From Sphingomonas astaxanthinifaciens DSM 22298 (GTDB taxonomy: Bacteria > Pseudomonadota > Alphaproteobacteria > Sphingomonadales > Sphingomonadaceae): a DNA stretch of 64,000 bases. The stretch lies in the NCBI RefSeq assembly GCF_000711715.1, contig NZ_JONN01000001.1, forward strand, positions 744,001 through 808,000. The letters are read 5' to 3'. Below the pieces are notes generated by a model. The model saw nothing but the letters and a program-made list of their open reading frames with translations. It did not search any database and was not told where the DNA came from. Every line of letters begins with the position of its first letter. Position 1 is the first letter of the stretch. The position numbers and the translations under genes are program-made. Shown here piece by piece: positions 12,564 through 21,448 of this stretch.

Positions 12564-14615
12564 ATGCGCCCCGAGCTCCTCAATCCCCTGTTCGCCGAAG
12601 TGGAAACGCTGAAGGGCGTAGGGCCGCAGGTGGCAAGGCAGCTCGGCCGGCTCGGCATCGCCCGCACGGTCGATCTTCTCTTCCACTTGCCGACCGGCGC
12701 GATCGAGCGAATCCGAGCGCCGGGCGCCGCGCCGGTGCTGCTCGGGCGGCAGGTGATCCTGGATGTGACCCCGCGCGAAGTCCGGCTGAGCCGGGGGCGG
12801 GGACCGACGCGAATCTATGCCGTGGACGGGGAGGGCAACATGCTGACCCTCGCCTTCTTCAACAATGGCGGCTGGGCCGCGAAGCAGCTGCCGATCGGCG
12901 AGGCTCGGACCATCACCGGCAAGCTCGAAAGCTACGGCGACGAATGGCAGATGGTCCACCCCGAGGTGACCGAGCCCGGCAAGGGTGAACCGGCCCTCAA
13001 GGAAACCGTCTATCCGCTGACCGAGGGCCTGACCTCGCGGCGGGTGCGCGAACTGGTCCATGCCAGCCTATCCCACGCGCCGGTGCTCCCCGAATGGGTC
13101 GAGCCCTCGATCCTCGCCCGCCAGGGATGGAAGGATTGGCGGACGGCGCTCGCCACCATCCATGCCGAGCCCGACGACACGAGCGCCCGCCAGCGCCTCG
13201 CCTATGACGAGATCTTCGCCAACCAGCTCGCGCTCCAGCTGCTCCGCCAGGTCAGCCGCCGCAAGAAGGGTGTGCCCCTGCGCGGCGACGGACGGCTGAC
13301 GGGGGCGCTTAGGCTGCCCTATGCGCTGACCGGGGCCCAACGCCGCGTGGTGGAAGAGATCCGCGGCGACATGGGGCAGGAGGTGCCGATGCTGCGCCTG
13401 CTCCAGGGCGACGTCGGCTCGGGCAAGACGCTGGTCGCGCTGCTGGCGATGCTCGAGGCGGTCGAGGCCGGCGCCCAGGCGGCGATGCTCGCCCCGACCG
13501 AGATCCTTGCCCGGCAGCACCATGCGACCCTGCTCCGCCAGCTGGACGCGATCGGGGTTCGGGTCGCGATCCTCACCGGCCGCGAAAAGGGGCGAGCGCG
13601 GGAGAGCGTGCTCATGGGCCTTGCCGACGGGAGCATCGACATCCTCGTCGGCACCCACGCCATCTTCCAGGACAAGGTCGCCTACAAGCGCCTCGGCCTC
13701 GTGGTGATCGACGAGCAGCATCGGTTCGGGGTGTCCGAGCGGCTGCTCCTGACCAGCAAGGCCGAGCGCCCGCCACACCTTTTGGCGATGACCGCGACCC
13801 CGATCCCGCGCACGCTGACCCTCACCCAATATGGCGAGATGGACGTCTCCAAGATCGACGAGATGCCGCCCGGCCGGACCCCGGTCGAGACGCGGGTCAT
13901 CGCCGAGGAGCGGGTCGCCGAGGTGGTCGACGGCCTTGCCCGCCATGTCGCCTCGGGCGGACAGGCCTATTGGGTCTGCCCCCTGGTCGCCGAGAGCGAG
14001 ACCAGCGACGCCGCCGCCGCCGAGGAGCGGGCTGAGGCGCTCCGCCTGCGCTTCCCTGGCCAGGTCGGGCTCGTTCACGGGCGGATGAAGGGCGCCGAAA
14101 AGGACGCGGTCATGGCCGAATTCGCCGCCGACCGGCTCAAGATCCTCGTCGCCACCACCGTCATCGAGGTCGGGGTCGACGTTCCCAATGCCGCCCTGAT
14201 GATCATTGAGGGCGCCGAGCGCTTCGGCCTTGCCCAGCTCCACCAGCTGCGCGGCCGGGTCGGGCGCGGCGCGGCGAAATCGACCTGCCTGCTGCTGCGC
14301 GGCGGCAGCTTGAGCGAAACGGGGCGGGCGCGCCTCGCGCTGATGCGCGAGACCAACGACGGTTTCCGAATCGCCGAGGAGGATCTGAAGCTGCGCGGGC
14401 CGGGCGAAATCCTCGGCGTGCGGCAGAGTGGCGAAGCACAGTTCCGCCTCGCGACGCCAGAGCAGGTGCAGGAACTCGTCCCCATGGCGACGCAGGACGC
14501 GCGGCTGCTGCTCGACCGTGACGGAGGCCTGTCGGGCGAGCGCGGCCAGGCGGCGCGGCTGTGCCTCTACCTGTTCGAACGCGACCAGGCGGTGGACCTG
14601 CTTCGCTCGGGCTAG
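12564..14615 (+). CDS. recG: ATP-dependent DNA helicase RecG
   Basis: Regresses replication forks and branch-migrates Holliday junctions. 683 residues from ATG 12564, which follows AAAAGGAA at about 4 bases; upstream open frame is only repeat DNA. Seen: [16 protein letters not shown] (N-terminal), an OB-fold wedge, [18 protein letters not shown] (Walker A), [12 protein letters not shown] (DEQH box), [15 protein letters not shown], and [18 protein letters not shown]. The length fits the family. Its TAG stop and that of convergent tyrS share the palindrome CTAG at 14612-14615. Confidence 0.97.
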   Translation: MRPELLNPLFAEVETLKGVGPQVARQLGRLGIARTVDLLFHLPTGAIERIRAPGAAPVLLGRQVILDVTPREVRLSRGRGPTRIYAVDGEGNMLTLAFFNNGGWAAKQLPIGEARTITGKLESYGDEWQMVHPEVTEPGKGEPALKETVYPLTEGLTSRRVRELVHASLSHAPVLPEWVEPSILARQGWKDWRTALATIHAEPDDTSARQRLAYDEIFANQLALQLLRQVSRRKKGVPLRGDGRLTGALRLPYALTGAQRRVVEEIRGDMGQEVPMLRLLQGDVGSGKTLVALLAMLEAVEAGAQAAMLAPTEILARQHHATLLRQLDAIGVRVAILTGREKGRARESVLMGLADGSIDILVGTHAIFQDKVAYKRLGLVVIDEQHRFGVSERLLLTSKAERPPHLLAMTATPIPRTLTLTQYGEMDVSKIDEMPPGRTPVETRVIAEERVAEVVDGLARHVASGGQAYWVCPLVAESETSDAAAAEERAEALRLRFPGQVGLVHGRMKGAEKDAVMAEFAADRLKILVATTVIEVGVDVPNAALMIIEGAERFGLAQLHQLRGRVGRGAAKSTCLLLRGGSLSETGRARLALMRETNDGFRIAEEDLKLRGPGEILGVRQSGEAQFRLATPEQVQELVPMATQDARLLLDRDGGLSGERGQAARLCLYLFERDQAVDLLRSG

Positions 14616-15847
14616 GGCAGCAGCAGCCCGTGCTTCTTCTTGCCAAGGCTGAGCTTGCGCTCCGAAGTCACGGTAATGACGGCGGCAATGTCATTGACTG
14701 CTTCGCCGTCGAGCTTGACCGCGCCTTCGGCCACCTTGCGCTTGGCTTCGCCGTTCGAGGCGCAGAAGCCCAAGGCCACCAGCGCCGCCAATACCCCGAT
14801 CTCGCCGCCGGTGCTGACGCTCGGGAGCGCCTCGCCCGAGCCGCCGCCGGCGAAGGTCGCCGCCGCGGTCGCTGCCGCCGCATCGGCCGCCTCGCGCCCG
14901 TGGAGAAGCGCGGTCGCCTCGGTCGCGAGCACGATCTTGGCCCGATTGATCTCGGCTCCTTCGAGCGCTTCCAGCCCTGCGATCTCGTCCAGCGGAAGGT
15001 CGGTGAACAGCCGCAGGAAGCGGCCCACGTCGGCATCGGCCGCATTGCGCCAGAATTGCCAGTAGTCGTAGGCGCTTAGGGTAAAGCCTTCAGGCCCCTC
15101 GGCATTGAGCCAGACCGCGCCGCTCGCGGTTTTGCCCATCTTGCCCCCATCCGCGGTGGTGATCAGCGGGGTGGTGAGGCCATAGACCTCGGCGCCCGCG
15201 ACCCGGCGCGTCAGCTCGATCCCGTTGACGATATTCCCCCACTGGTCCGACCCGCCCATCTGGAGGCGGCACCCCAGCCGGCGATTGAGCTCGAGGAAAT
15301 CATAGCCCTGCAGGATCATGTAGTTGAATTCGAGGAAGGACAGCGACTGCTCGCGGTCGAGCCGGAGCTTGACGCTGTCGAAGCTCAGCATCCGGTTGAC
15401 CGAGAAATGCTGCCCGATCTCGCGCAGGAAGGGGATGTACTCGAGCTTGTCGAGCCAGTCGGCATTGTCGACCAGCACCGCGTCGGTCGGCCCGTCGCCG
15501 AAGGTCAGGAACCGCCCGAAGACCTTGGCGATGCCGGCGATGTTCGCCTTGATGGACTCGTCGCCAAGCAGCTTGCGCGCCTCGTCCTTGAACGAGGGAT
15601 CGCCGATCTTGCTGGTGCCGCCGCCCATCAGGACGATCGGCTTGTGCCCCGCCTGCTGCATCCGGCGAAGCATCATGATCTGGACCAGGCTGCCGACGTG
15701 AAGGCTCGGTGCGGTGGCGTCGAAGCCGATGTAGCCGGTGACGATCTCCTTGCCCGCCAGCGCGTCGAGCGCGGCCGCATCGGTCGCCTGGTGGATGTAG
15801 CCGCGTGTCGCGAGGAGCTGGAGAAGCGAAGAGCTGTAGGTCGTCAT
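14612..15847 (-). CDS. tyrS: Tyrosyl-tRNA synthetase
   Basis: Charges tRNA-Tyr. 411 residues, class I synthetase. Seen: the HIGH-like motif in [13 protein letters not shown], the tyrosine-binding region ([25 protein letters not shown]), the KMSKS-like [12 protein letters not shown], and a C-terminal S4 RNA-binding domain ([19 protein letters not shown]). Start ATG 15847. A palindromic repeat lies just upstream in the gap to the DOMON-like gene, with which it is divergent. Confidence 0.97.
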   Translation of the reverse strand: MTTYSSSLLQLLATRGYIHQATDAAALDALAGKEIVTGYIGFDATAPSLHVGSLVQIMMLRRMQQAGHKPIVLMGGGTSKIGDPSFKDEARKLLGDESIKANIAGIAKVFGRFLTFGDGPTDAVLVDNADWLDKLEYIPFLREIGQHFSVNRMLSFDSVKLRLDREQSLSFLEFNYMILQGYDFLELNRRLGCRLQMGGSDQWGNIVNGIELTRRVAGAEVYGLTTPLITTADGGKMGKTASGAVWLNAEGPEGFTLSAYDYWQFWRNAADADVGRFLRLFTDLPLDEIAGLEALEGAEINRAKIVLATEATALLHGREAADAAAATAAATFAGGGSGEALPSVSTGGEIGVLAALVALGFCASNGEAKRKVAEGAVKLDGEAVNDIAAVITVTSERKLSLGKKKHGLLLP

Positions 15848-15868
15848 GGTGCGCGGCGCTTAACCCAA

Positions 15869-15945
15869 ACCGTCGCCCCTGCGAAGGCAGGGACCTCGGA
15901 AGGTTCGCACGAAATTGGCCGAGGTCCCCGCCTGCGCGGGGACGA
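15869..15945. repeat. Palindromic intergenic repeat, CGTCGTCCC family copy 1
   Basis: Left arm CGTCGCCCCTGCGAAGG... ending GGGACCTCGG is the near reverse complement of the right arm CCGAGGTCCCCGCCTG... ending GGGACGACG. Related copies occur at 43140-43215, 51324-51400 and, as a half-length version, 52297-52324. All lie between genes. Confidence 0.85.
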
Positions 15946-15980
15946 CGTGCAAATCTTCGAGAATGACGTAACTTCGCCCG

Positions 15981-16517
15981 ATGCGCTTCGAACTCCAGCC
16001 CCATCCGACCACGGTCCCGCACCCGCCCTTCAGCCTCTGGGCGAGCGCCGAGCGGAGCGGGGCGTTCGGGGAGACCGCCACCCTCAATCTCTGGTTCGGG
16101 GTCAGCGCGCCGATCGGCCGCTTCCTCGTCCCCGGCCCAAGCGAATCGCCGCAGCGGCGCGACGAGCTCTGGCGCACCACCTGCTTCGAATGCTTTCTCA
16201 AGGAAGTGGGCGAGGACGCTTACCAGGAATGGAATTTCGCGCCCTCGGGCGACTGGGCGGCCTATGATTTCGTCGCCGAGCGCGAAGGCATGGCACCCGC
16301 CGAGATCGTCAATCCGCCCTATGTCCGGGTCGAGGACAATCTGACCTGGTGGGGGCTCGGCGCGACGCTCTCCATCCCCGCCGACCGTCGCTTCCGGCTG
16401 TCGTTGTCGGCGGTGATCGAGGAAGAGAGCGGCCGACGCAGTTTCTGGGCGCTCCACCACCCCGGCGAACAGCCCGATTTCCACCATCCCGATTGCTTCG
16501 TCGCCAAGCTTGCCTAG
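15981..16517 (+). CDS. DOMON-like domain protein
   Basis: 178 residues of the DOMON-like family found mainly in sphingomonads and relatives. Seen: RTTCFECFLKEVG, YQEWNFAPSGDWAAYDF, and a C-terminal WALHHPGEQPDFHHPDCF, typical of the DOMON-like beta-sandwich, a fold that in relatives binds sugars or haem. No signal peptide is present and the function of the family is not established. ATG 15981 is the first plausible start after the repeat. It ends 9 bases before the NamZ-like gene, so the two may be cotranscribed. Confidence 0.75.
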   Translation: MRFELQPHPTTVPHPPFSLWASAERSGAFGETATLNLWFGVSAPIGRFLVPGPSESPQRRDELWRTTCFECFLKEVGEDAYQEWNFAPSGDWAAYDFVAEREGMAPAEIVNPPYVRVEDNLTWWGLGATLSIPADRRFRLSLSAVIEEESGRRSFWALHHPGEQPDFHHPDCFVAKLA

Positions 16518-16526
16518 AGCAGTGCC

Positions 16527-17729
16527 ATGACTGTCGCTTTCGGTATCGACCGCCTTCTCGCCGACCCCGCGCTCCGCAAGCCGCTCGAAGGCCGGCGCAT
16601 CTGCCTCGTCGCGCACCCCGCCTCGGTCACCGCGGATCTTCACCACAGCATCGACGCGCTGATCGCCGCGGGATTGAACGTCACCGCCGCCATGGGCCCG
16701 CAGCATGGGCTGAAGGGCGACAAGCAGGACAATATGGTCGAGACCGAGGACGAAGTGGATCCGCGCCTCGGGATCCCGGTGTTCAGCCTTTACGGTGAGG
16801 TTCGCCGCCCGACCGGCCAGATGATGAGCGCCGCCGACGTCTTCCTGTTCGACCTCCAGGACCTCGGCTGCCGGATCTACACCTTCTGCACGACCCTCCT
16901 CTACCTTCTCGAGGCAGCGGCTGCCGCGGGCAAGGAAGTATGGGTCCTGGATCGCCCCAATCCCGCCGGCCGCCCGATCGAGGGCACGCTGCTCGAGCCC
17001 GGCTGGGAGAGCTTCGTCGGCGCCGGGCCAATCCCGATGCGGCACGGTCTCACCATGGGCGAAATGGGCCACTGGTTCGTCCGCCACTTTGGCCTCGACG
17101 TCGCCTACAAAGTGATTTCGATGGAGGGGTGGGAGCCCGAGGCCGCGCCGGGCTTCGGCTGGCCGGCGGACCGCATCTGGATCAACCCGTCGCCCAATGC
17201 CGCGACGCTCAACATGGCCCGCGCCTATGCCGGCACGGTGATGCTCGAAGGCACGACGCTGAGCGAGGGCAGGGGGACGACGCGGGCCTTGGAGCTGTTC
17301 GCCGCCCCCGGCCTCGACGCCCGGAGAATCGAGACCGAGATGCGCGCCATCGCGCCCCACTGGCTCAACGGCTGCGTGCTTCGCGAGATCTTCGTCGAGC
17401 CGACCTTCCACAAGCATGCCGGCCAGCTCTGCTCGGGGCTGTTCATCCATGCCGAAGGCCCGGCCTACGACCACCATGCCTTCCGCCCGTGGCGGGTCCA
17501 GGCGCTCGCCTTCAAGGCGATCCGCAACCTGGCGCCCGACTATCCGCTGTGGCGCGACTTCCCCTACGAATATGAGTTCGACAAGCTCGCCATCGACGTC
17601 ATCAACGGCGGGCCCTCCCTGCGCGCCTGGGTCGACGACCGTGCCGCGCGGGCCGACGACCTCGACGTCCGAACCCGACCCGACGAGGAGAGCTGGGCCG
17701 AGCAGGTGAAGCCGTGCCTACTCTACTGA
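16527..17729 (+). CDS. NamZ-like exo-beta-N-acetylmuramidase family protein (DUF1343)
   Basis: 400 residues of the DUF1343 family, whose Bacillus member NamZ removes terminal N-acetylmuramic acid from peptidoglycan fragments. Seen: AMGPQHGLKGDKQD, SLYGEVRRPTGQMM (the conserved SLYG...PT region near the active site), FDLQDLGCRIYTF, DRPNPAGRP, MRHGLTMGEMG and EGTTLSEGRGTTR. No signal peptide is visible, so it would act in the cytoplasm, perhaps in wall recycling. The hydrolase gene downstream starts 16 bases inside its 3' end. Confidence 0.82.
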   Translation: MTVAFGIDRLLADPALRKPLEGRRICLVAHPASVTADLHHSIDALIAAGLNVTAAMGPQHGLKGDKQDNMVETEDEVDPRLGIPVFSLYGEVRRPTGQMMSAADVFLFDLQDLGCRIYTFCTTLLYLLEAAAAAGKEVWVLDRPNPAGRPIEGTLLEPGWESFVGAGPIPMRHGLTMGEMGHWFVRHFGLDVAYKVISMEGWEPEAAPGFGWPADRIWINPSPNAATLNMARAYAGTVMLEGTTLSEGRGTTRALELFAAPGLDARRIETEMRAIAPHWLNGCVLREIFVEPTFHKHAGQLCSGLFIHAEGPAYDHHAFRPWRVQALAFKAIRNLAPDYPLWRDFPYEYEFDKLAIDVINGGPSLRAWVDDRAARADDLDVRTRPDEESWAEQVKPCLLY

Positions 17730-18577
17730 CCCGACTCGCCGCGCTCGGCCTGGTCGTCGCGCCGGCGGCGGCCTGCGCCGACCCCGTCACCGACCGCATC
17801 TATCCCGCGCCGCAGGCCCCGATCACGCTTGCCGGCGCGCCCGCCGGAACCCGTCTTGCCAGTGTCCGCACCGGCGACGGGATCGCGCTGACCGGGTTGC
17901 TCGATCCGGGCCTGGCCGACCGGCCGCTGCTGCTCGTCTTCCACGGCAATGCCTCGTCGGCCGCGACCGCGCTCGCCTGGCTCGCGCCGCTCACCGAAGA
18001 TGGCTTCGGCATCCTGACCGCCGAATATCGCGGCTACAGCGGCAATGCCGGTCGCCCGAGCGAGGCCGGGCTGGTTGCCGATGCCGAGGCCTTTCTCGCC
18101 CTTGCAAGGGCCGAGGCGAAGGGCCGGCCAGTCTGGGTGATCGGGCACAGCCTCGGCGGCGGGGTCGCTTTGGCCCTGTCACGCCGCGAGCGGCTCGACG
18201 CGCTCGTCACCATCGGCACCTTCACCCGGCTGCGCGACATGAGCGGCAAGCTGACCCGCGCCTTCGTCCCCGACGACTATCGCAACACCGACGCGGTGCG
18301 CCTGCTCGACGAGCCTTACTTCGTCATCCACGGCCTGCGCGACGCCAATGTCCCCTGGCAGCAAGGCGAGCAGCTCCACAAGGCCGCGGTCGGCAAGACG
18401 GGCGCTTCCTTCATCCTGCCGACCGCCGACCATCATCCGCCCGCGGCCGCGCTGCGGCCGGTCTTCGCCTCCATCAGCGCCCGTCTCGCGGGAGCCCCGC
18501 CGCCACCACTCGGGTCGGAAACGAAGGTGGTCGATTTCCCGACGCTCGCCGAAGCGGCGGCAGCGAGGGCGAAATGA
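17714..18577 (+). CDS. Exported alpha/beta hydrolase
   Basis: 287 residues from GTG 17714, overlapping the NamZ-like gene by 16 bases. An N-terminal hydrophobic segment (LLTRLAALGLVVAPAAACA) is a signal peptide, possibly a weak lipobox at AAAC. Seen: LLLVFHGNASSAA (oxyanion loop), ILTAEYRGYSGNAG, WVIGHSLGGGVAL (Ser nucleophile), FVIHGLRDANVP (Asp) and ADHHPPAA (His). The catalytic triad is complete. The substrate is unknown; the arrangement resembles BEM46/YfnB-like hydrolases. Confidence 0.82.
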   Translation: MPTLLTRLAALGLVVAPAAACADPVTDRIYPAPQAPITLAGAPAGTRLASVRTGDGIALTGLLDPGLADRPLLLVFHGNASSAATALAWLAPLTEDGFGILTAEYRGYSGNAGRPSEAGLVADAEAFLALARAEAKGRPVWVIGHSLGGGVALALSRRERLDALVTIGTFTRLRDMSGKLTRAFVPDDYRNTDAVRLLDEPYFVIHGLRDANVPWQQGEQLHKAAVGKTGASFILPTADHHPPAAALRPVFASISARLAGAPPPPLGSETKVVDFPTLAEAAAARAK

Positions 18578-19587
18578 GCCTCGACGCGCTCGACGACGCC
18601 GGGCTCGACGCCCTCATCGCGCGCGAGCCCGGGAATGTCGCGGCGCTGGCCGAGCGGGGCCATCGCCGGGCGGAGGCGGGCGATCACCGCGCCGCGGTCG
18701 CCTTCTTCAAGGCCGCGCTCGGCGCCGCGTCCGAACTGGCCCGGTCGGGGGCCTTGCCGGCGACCCTCCGCGCGCCGATCGAGCGGGCCCAGCGCGGGCT
18801 GCAGGAGGGGCATCTCGCCTTCCAGCGGCATCTCGAGGACAGCCTCGCCGCCGCCGGCTTTCCGGAAGGCCGCCGGCCCGAAGGCTTTCAGCACAGCCTC
18901 GACCTCATGCTTGGCCGCCGCCAGCTGACTGGGACCAGCATCCAGCAGCCGGGCCAATATTATTATCCGGGCCTGCCTCAGCGCCGTTATTACGAGGCAA
19001 GCGACTTCGCCTGGGCGCCGGCGGTCGAGGCGGCCGCCCCCGCGATCCGCGCCGAGCTCGAAGCCTATCTCGCCCAAGGCAACGCCGAGTTCCGGCCCTA
19101 TCTCGTCTCCAATCCCGACCGCCCGCCGAGCAACTTCCACGGCCTCACCGACAATCCGGCGTGGAGCACGCTCTACCTGTGGGAGAACGGCCGGGCGAAC
19201 GCGGCGGTGGCGGAGCGTTTTCCGGCGACCATGGCGGCGATGGCCTCGGTCGACCTCGCGCGTATCTCGGTCCGCGCGCCCTCGATCCTCTTCTCGCGGC
19301 TGGGGCCGGGCGCGACCATTCCCCCGCACCATGGCGCGATCAACGCGCGCCTCATCTGCCACCTGCCGCTGATCGTGCCCGGGGGCTGCGGCTTCCGCGT
19401 CGGCGGCGAGACCCGCGCGTGGCACGAGGGCAAGCTCCTCATCTTCGACGACAGCGTGCTCCACGAAGCTTGGAACAACAGCGCGGAAGACCGGATCATC
19501 CTCATCTTCGACTGCTGGCGGCCCGAGGTCCCCGCCGACGACCGCCGCGCCATCGCCGCCATGTTCGAGGCGATCGACGGCTACTGA
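18574..19587 (+). CDS. Aspartyl/asparaginyl beta-hydroxylase-like protein with N-terminal TPR-like region
   Basis: 337 residues, ATGA overlap with the hydrolase gene. The first 100 residues form a TPR-like helical repeat region (AALAERGHRRAEAGDHRAAVAFF). The C-terminal half is the cupin fold of the aspartyl/asparaginyl beta-hydroxylase family, Fe(II)/2-oxoglutarate dioxygenases: RLGPGATIPPHHGAINARLI (first His), GETRAWHEGKLLIFDDSVLH (second His) and EAWNNSAEDRIILIFD (Arg for 2-oxoglutarate). The metal-binding pair of His and the Arg are present. The target is unknown; bacterial relatives act on lipids, proteins or small molecules. It ends 7 bases inside the convergent tspO. Confidence 0.8.
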   Translation: MSLDALDDAGLDALIAREPGNVAALAERGHRRAEAGDHRAAVAFFKAALGAASELARSGALPATLRAPIERAQRGLQEGHLAFQRHLEDSLAAAGFPEGRRPEGFQHSLDLMLGRRQLTGTSIQQPGQYYYPGLPQRRYYEASDFAWAPAVEAAAPAIRAELEAYLAQGNAEFRPYLVSNPDRPPSNFHGLTDNPAWSTLYLWENGRANAAVAERFPATMAAMASVDLARISVRAPSILFSRLGPGATIPPHHGAINARLICHLPLIVPGGCGFRVGGETRAWHEGKLLIFDDSVLHEAWNNSAEDRIILIFDCWRPEVPADDRRAIAAMFEAIDGY

Positions 19588-20054
19588 GCAGTGCGCGGGT
19601 TCAGGCGCACGATCTGCCAGTTGAGCCAGCTCGCGAAGCTGACCCAGGCGAGGTAGGGCAGGATCAGCAGGCTGGCCTTCGTCGAGATCGGCCACAGCAA
19701 GGTCACCAGCGCCACCAGTGAAGCCCACAGGAAGATCACCTCGATCAGCGCAAGGTCGGGCCGCTTCCACTTGAAGAAGAGCGGGCTCCACAGCAGGTGC
19801 AGCACGGCATTGGCGCCGAACAGCAGGGCCACGAGCCGCTGCTCGCCCGGCCCTTGCGCCGCGTTCCAGGCGATGGTCGCCGACCAGGCGGCAAGCCCGA
19901 GGATGATCGTCCACGCCGGCCCGAACAGCCAGTCGGGCGGCTGCAACCGCGGCTTTCGCAAGGCCCGGTACCACGGCCCGATCTCGGTCAGCAGCCCGCC
20001 CGCGACCCCGAGGAACAGGGCGACCCCGATACTGACGATCGCTGCCGTGGACAT
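19581..20054 (-). CDS. tspO: TspO/MBR family protein
   Basis: 157 residues with five predicted membrane helices. Seen: GPWYRALRKPRLQPPDWLFG, the highly conserved loop of the family, AWTIILGLAAW, and a tryptophan-rich third to fifth helix (LWSPLFFKWKRPDLA, YLAWVSFASWLNW). TspO binds porphyrins and cholesterol-like ligands and in alphaproteobacteria tunes photosynthetic or stress gene expression through tetrapyrrole level. No photosynthesis gene is near. Confidence 0.9.
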   Translation of the reverse strand: MSTAAIVSIGVALFLGVAGGLLTEIGPWYRALRKPRLQPPDWLFGPAWTIILGLAAWSATIAWNAAQGPGEQRLVALLFGANAVLHLLWSPLFFKWKRPDLALIEVIFLWASLVALVTLLWPISTKASLLILPYLAWVSFASWLNWQIVRLNPRTAQ

Positions 20055-20182
20055 CCGAACTGCGCCCTCCTGTGCCGGTCCTTTGGGACCGCGCGAGGCC
20101 GCGGGTCAATGCCCATGACGATCCCGGATCGGCAGTGACGGGATCGCCATGGGCTGTCCGGGGAGGGGGGCGGAGAAAAGCG

Positions 20183-21253
20183 CTAGAGGATGATGACCTT
20201 TTCCTCGAAAGGCAGATCGCGGACCAGCCTGAAGCCCGCGACGTATTTTCCGCCATCGCCCTTGTGGGTGGTGAAGAAGTGACCCCACAGGTTGGAGGGG
20301 TAGAAGGGCCCCATCGGGTGGGAGCCCATCTCCTCCAGCCGGGCGTGGTCGAACACCTCGGTCTGAGCGACCCCGATCGGATCGTCATCGGTGCCGAACA
20401 GCCAGTTGATCGCGTCGGTCAGCAGCGGGCCGACGAAGGCGAGAATGGCCTTGGTTGTCGCTCCACCGCCAAGCAGGAGCGCGCCGACGACCAGCGCGCC
20501 CTTCACCGCCGCGTCGATCTCGTCGCGGAATTTGTTGGGGTCGCCATAGTCATGCTCGTAGGCGACTGCGCTGATCGACACCGGCAAATCGGTGCCTTCC
20601 CAGCAGGCGGCGACCGGACCGATCCGTTGCTCGCCGGTGTCGACGTCGTTGTAATGGCCGGCGCCGACTGGATGCGTCTCCGTGCGGACGATATTCTCGC
20701 CGCTCGCGCTGATGTTGGCGCAGCTGGTGATGACATAGGGTTCGTCCGAGCCCCAGTTCGTCGAGCCGGTCTCGTCCACGCAACAGAGGCCCTGGTACCA
20801 GATGCCGTAGGTCGCGCTCTGAATCTCCCCGAGGGGAATGTCGCGCACCGGCTCGAGCACCTCGACGCCGCGGCCCGAGGGATCGGCCGCGGTGGTTCCG
20901 CCGCCCGCCAGGCCGCCGCGGGGATGATCATGGTCCCGGCCGCCGCCGCCACGAGGGGCAAAGGGATCGGCAATCGGGCCGCCGCTACCGCCACCGCCAC
21001 CGCCACTGCGGCTGCCGAGCGTGAAGTCGTGCCGCCCCGCAAAGACGCCAAGCGCTTCATGTCGCTGGGTCTCGGGCCGGGAATCGAAGCGGCCGACCAG
21101 TCGGATCGCAGCGGCGCCGCTATTTCCGGAGCGGGAGAGCCGCTCCTGCACGCGTCGCTCGAATTCGCTTTCCGGCGGACGGCCCGCCATGACGCGAAGC
21201 GTGGTGACGAGCGCGGCGAATGCTTCAGGATCTTGAGGCGCACGAACAGGCAT
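20183..21253 (-). CDS. Unrecognised protein with Gly-rich linker and acidic-loop C-terminal domain
   Basis: 356 residues from ATG 21253, set by GGAGG five bases upstream. I do not recognise the family. Residues 1-75: charged helical region with no signal peptide. About 80-115: a low-complexity Gly/Asp/His/Arg linker. From about 125: a domain with CCVDETGSTNWGSDEPYVIT, DVDTGEQRIG, EHDYGDPNKFRDEID, a hydrophobic stretch (GALVVGALLLGGGATTKAI...LTDAINWLFG) and GTDDDPIG. The spaced acidic clusters look like metal-binding loops of a C2-like or beta-sandwich domain, but this is inference. It has a near-consensus sigma-70 promoter and AT-rich leader. No partner gene is obvious. Confidence 0.7.
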   Translation of the reverse strand: MPVRAPQDPEAFAALVTTLRVMAGRPPESEFERRVQERLSRSGNSGAAAIRLVGRFDSRPETQRHEALGVFAGRHDFTLGSRSGGGGGGSGGPIADPFAPRGGGGRDHDHPRGGLAGGGTTAADPSGRGVEVLEPVRDIPLGEIQSATYGIWYQGLCCVDETGSTNWGSDEPYVITSCANISASGENIVRTETHPVGAGHYNDVDTGEQRIGPVAACWEGTDLPVSISAVAYEHDYGDPNKFRDEIDAAVKGALVVGALLLGGGATTKAILAFVGPLLTDAINWLFGTDDDPIGVAQTEVFDHARLEEMGSHPMGPFYPSNLWGHFFTTHKGDGGKYVAGFRLVRDLPFEEKVIIL

Positions 21254-21312
21254 AGACACCTCCAAACAAGGGCCTAGGGAACGTTGTTACGCAATCGACT
21301 CGAAGAGATGAA

Positions 21313-21341
21313 ATAATAAACCAGGCACGAATATTTGCCAA
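21313..21341 (-). promoter_or_regulatory. Near-consensus sigma-70 promoter of the 20183-21253 gene
   Basis: On the minus strand TTGGCA (21341-21336), 17 bases, then TATTAT (21318-21313). Transcription would start near 21306, leaving a leader of about 50 bases before the GGAGG site. The region is strikingly AT-rich for this window. Confidence 0.6.
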
Positions 21342-21448
21342 GCAAGGTCGCGCGACTTCGGTCTATTCTTGATCAATTCTGGAGCGGCCAGTCAACGACA
21401 AGTTAACGCCATCCCCACAATTGGTGGTGCTAGCCCGGGCCTTCGGTC

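Noticed and set aside
14612..14615. Shared CTAG stop palindrome of recG and tyrS as a special regulatory feature
   Set aside because: A convergent overlap of stops; common in compact genomes and probably neutral.
20107..20153. GCCCAT...ATGGGC palindrome between tspO and the unknown gene as a terminator
   Set aside because: Good stem but no T tract on either strand; kept only as a possible hairpin.
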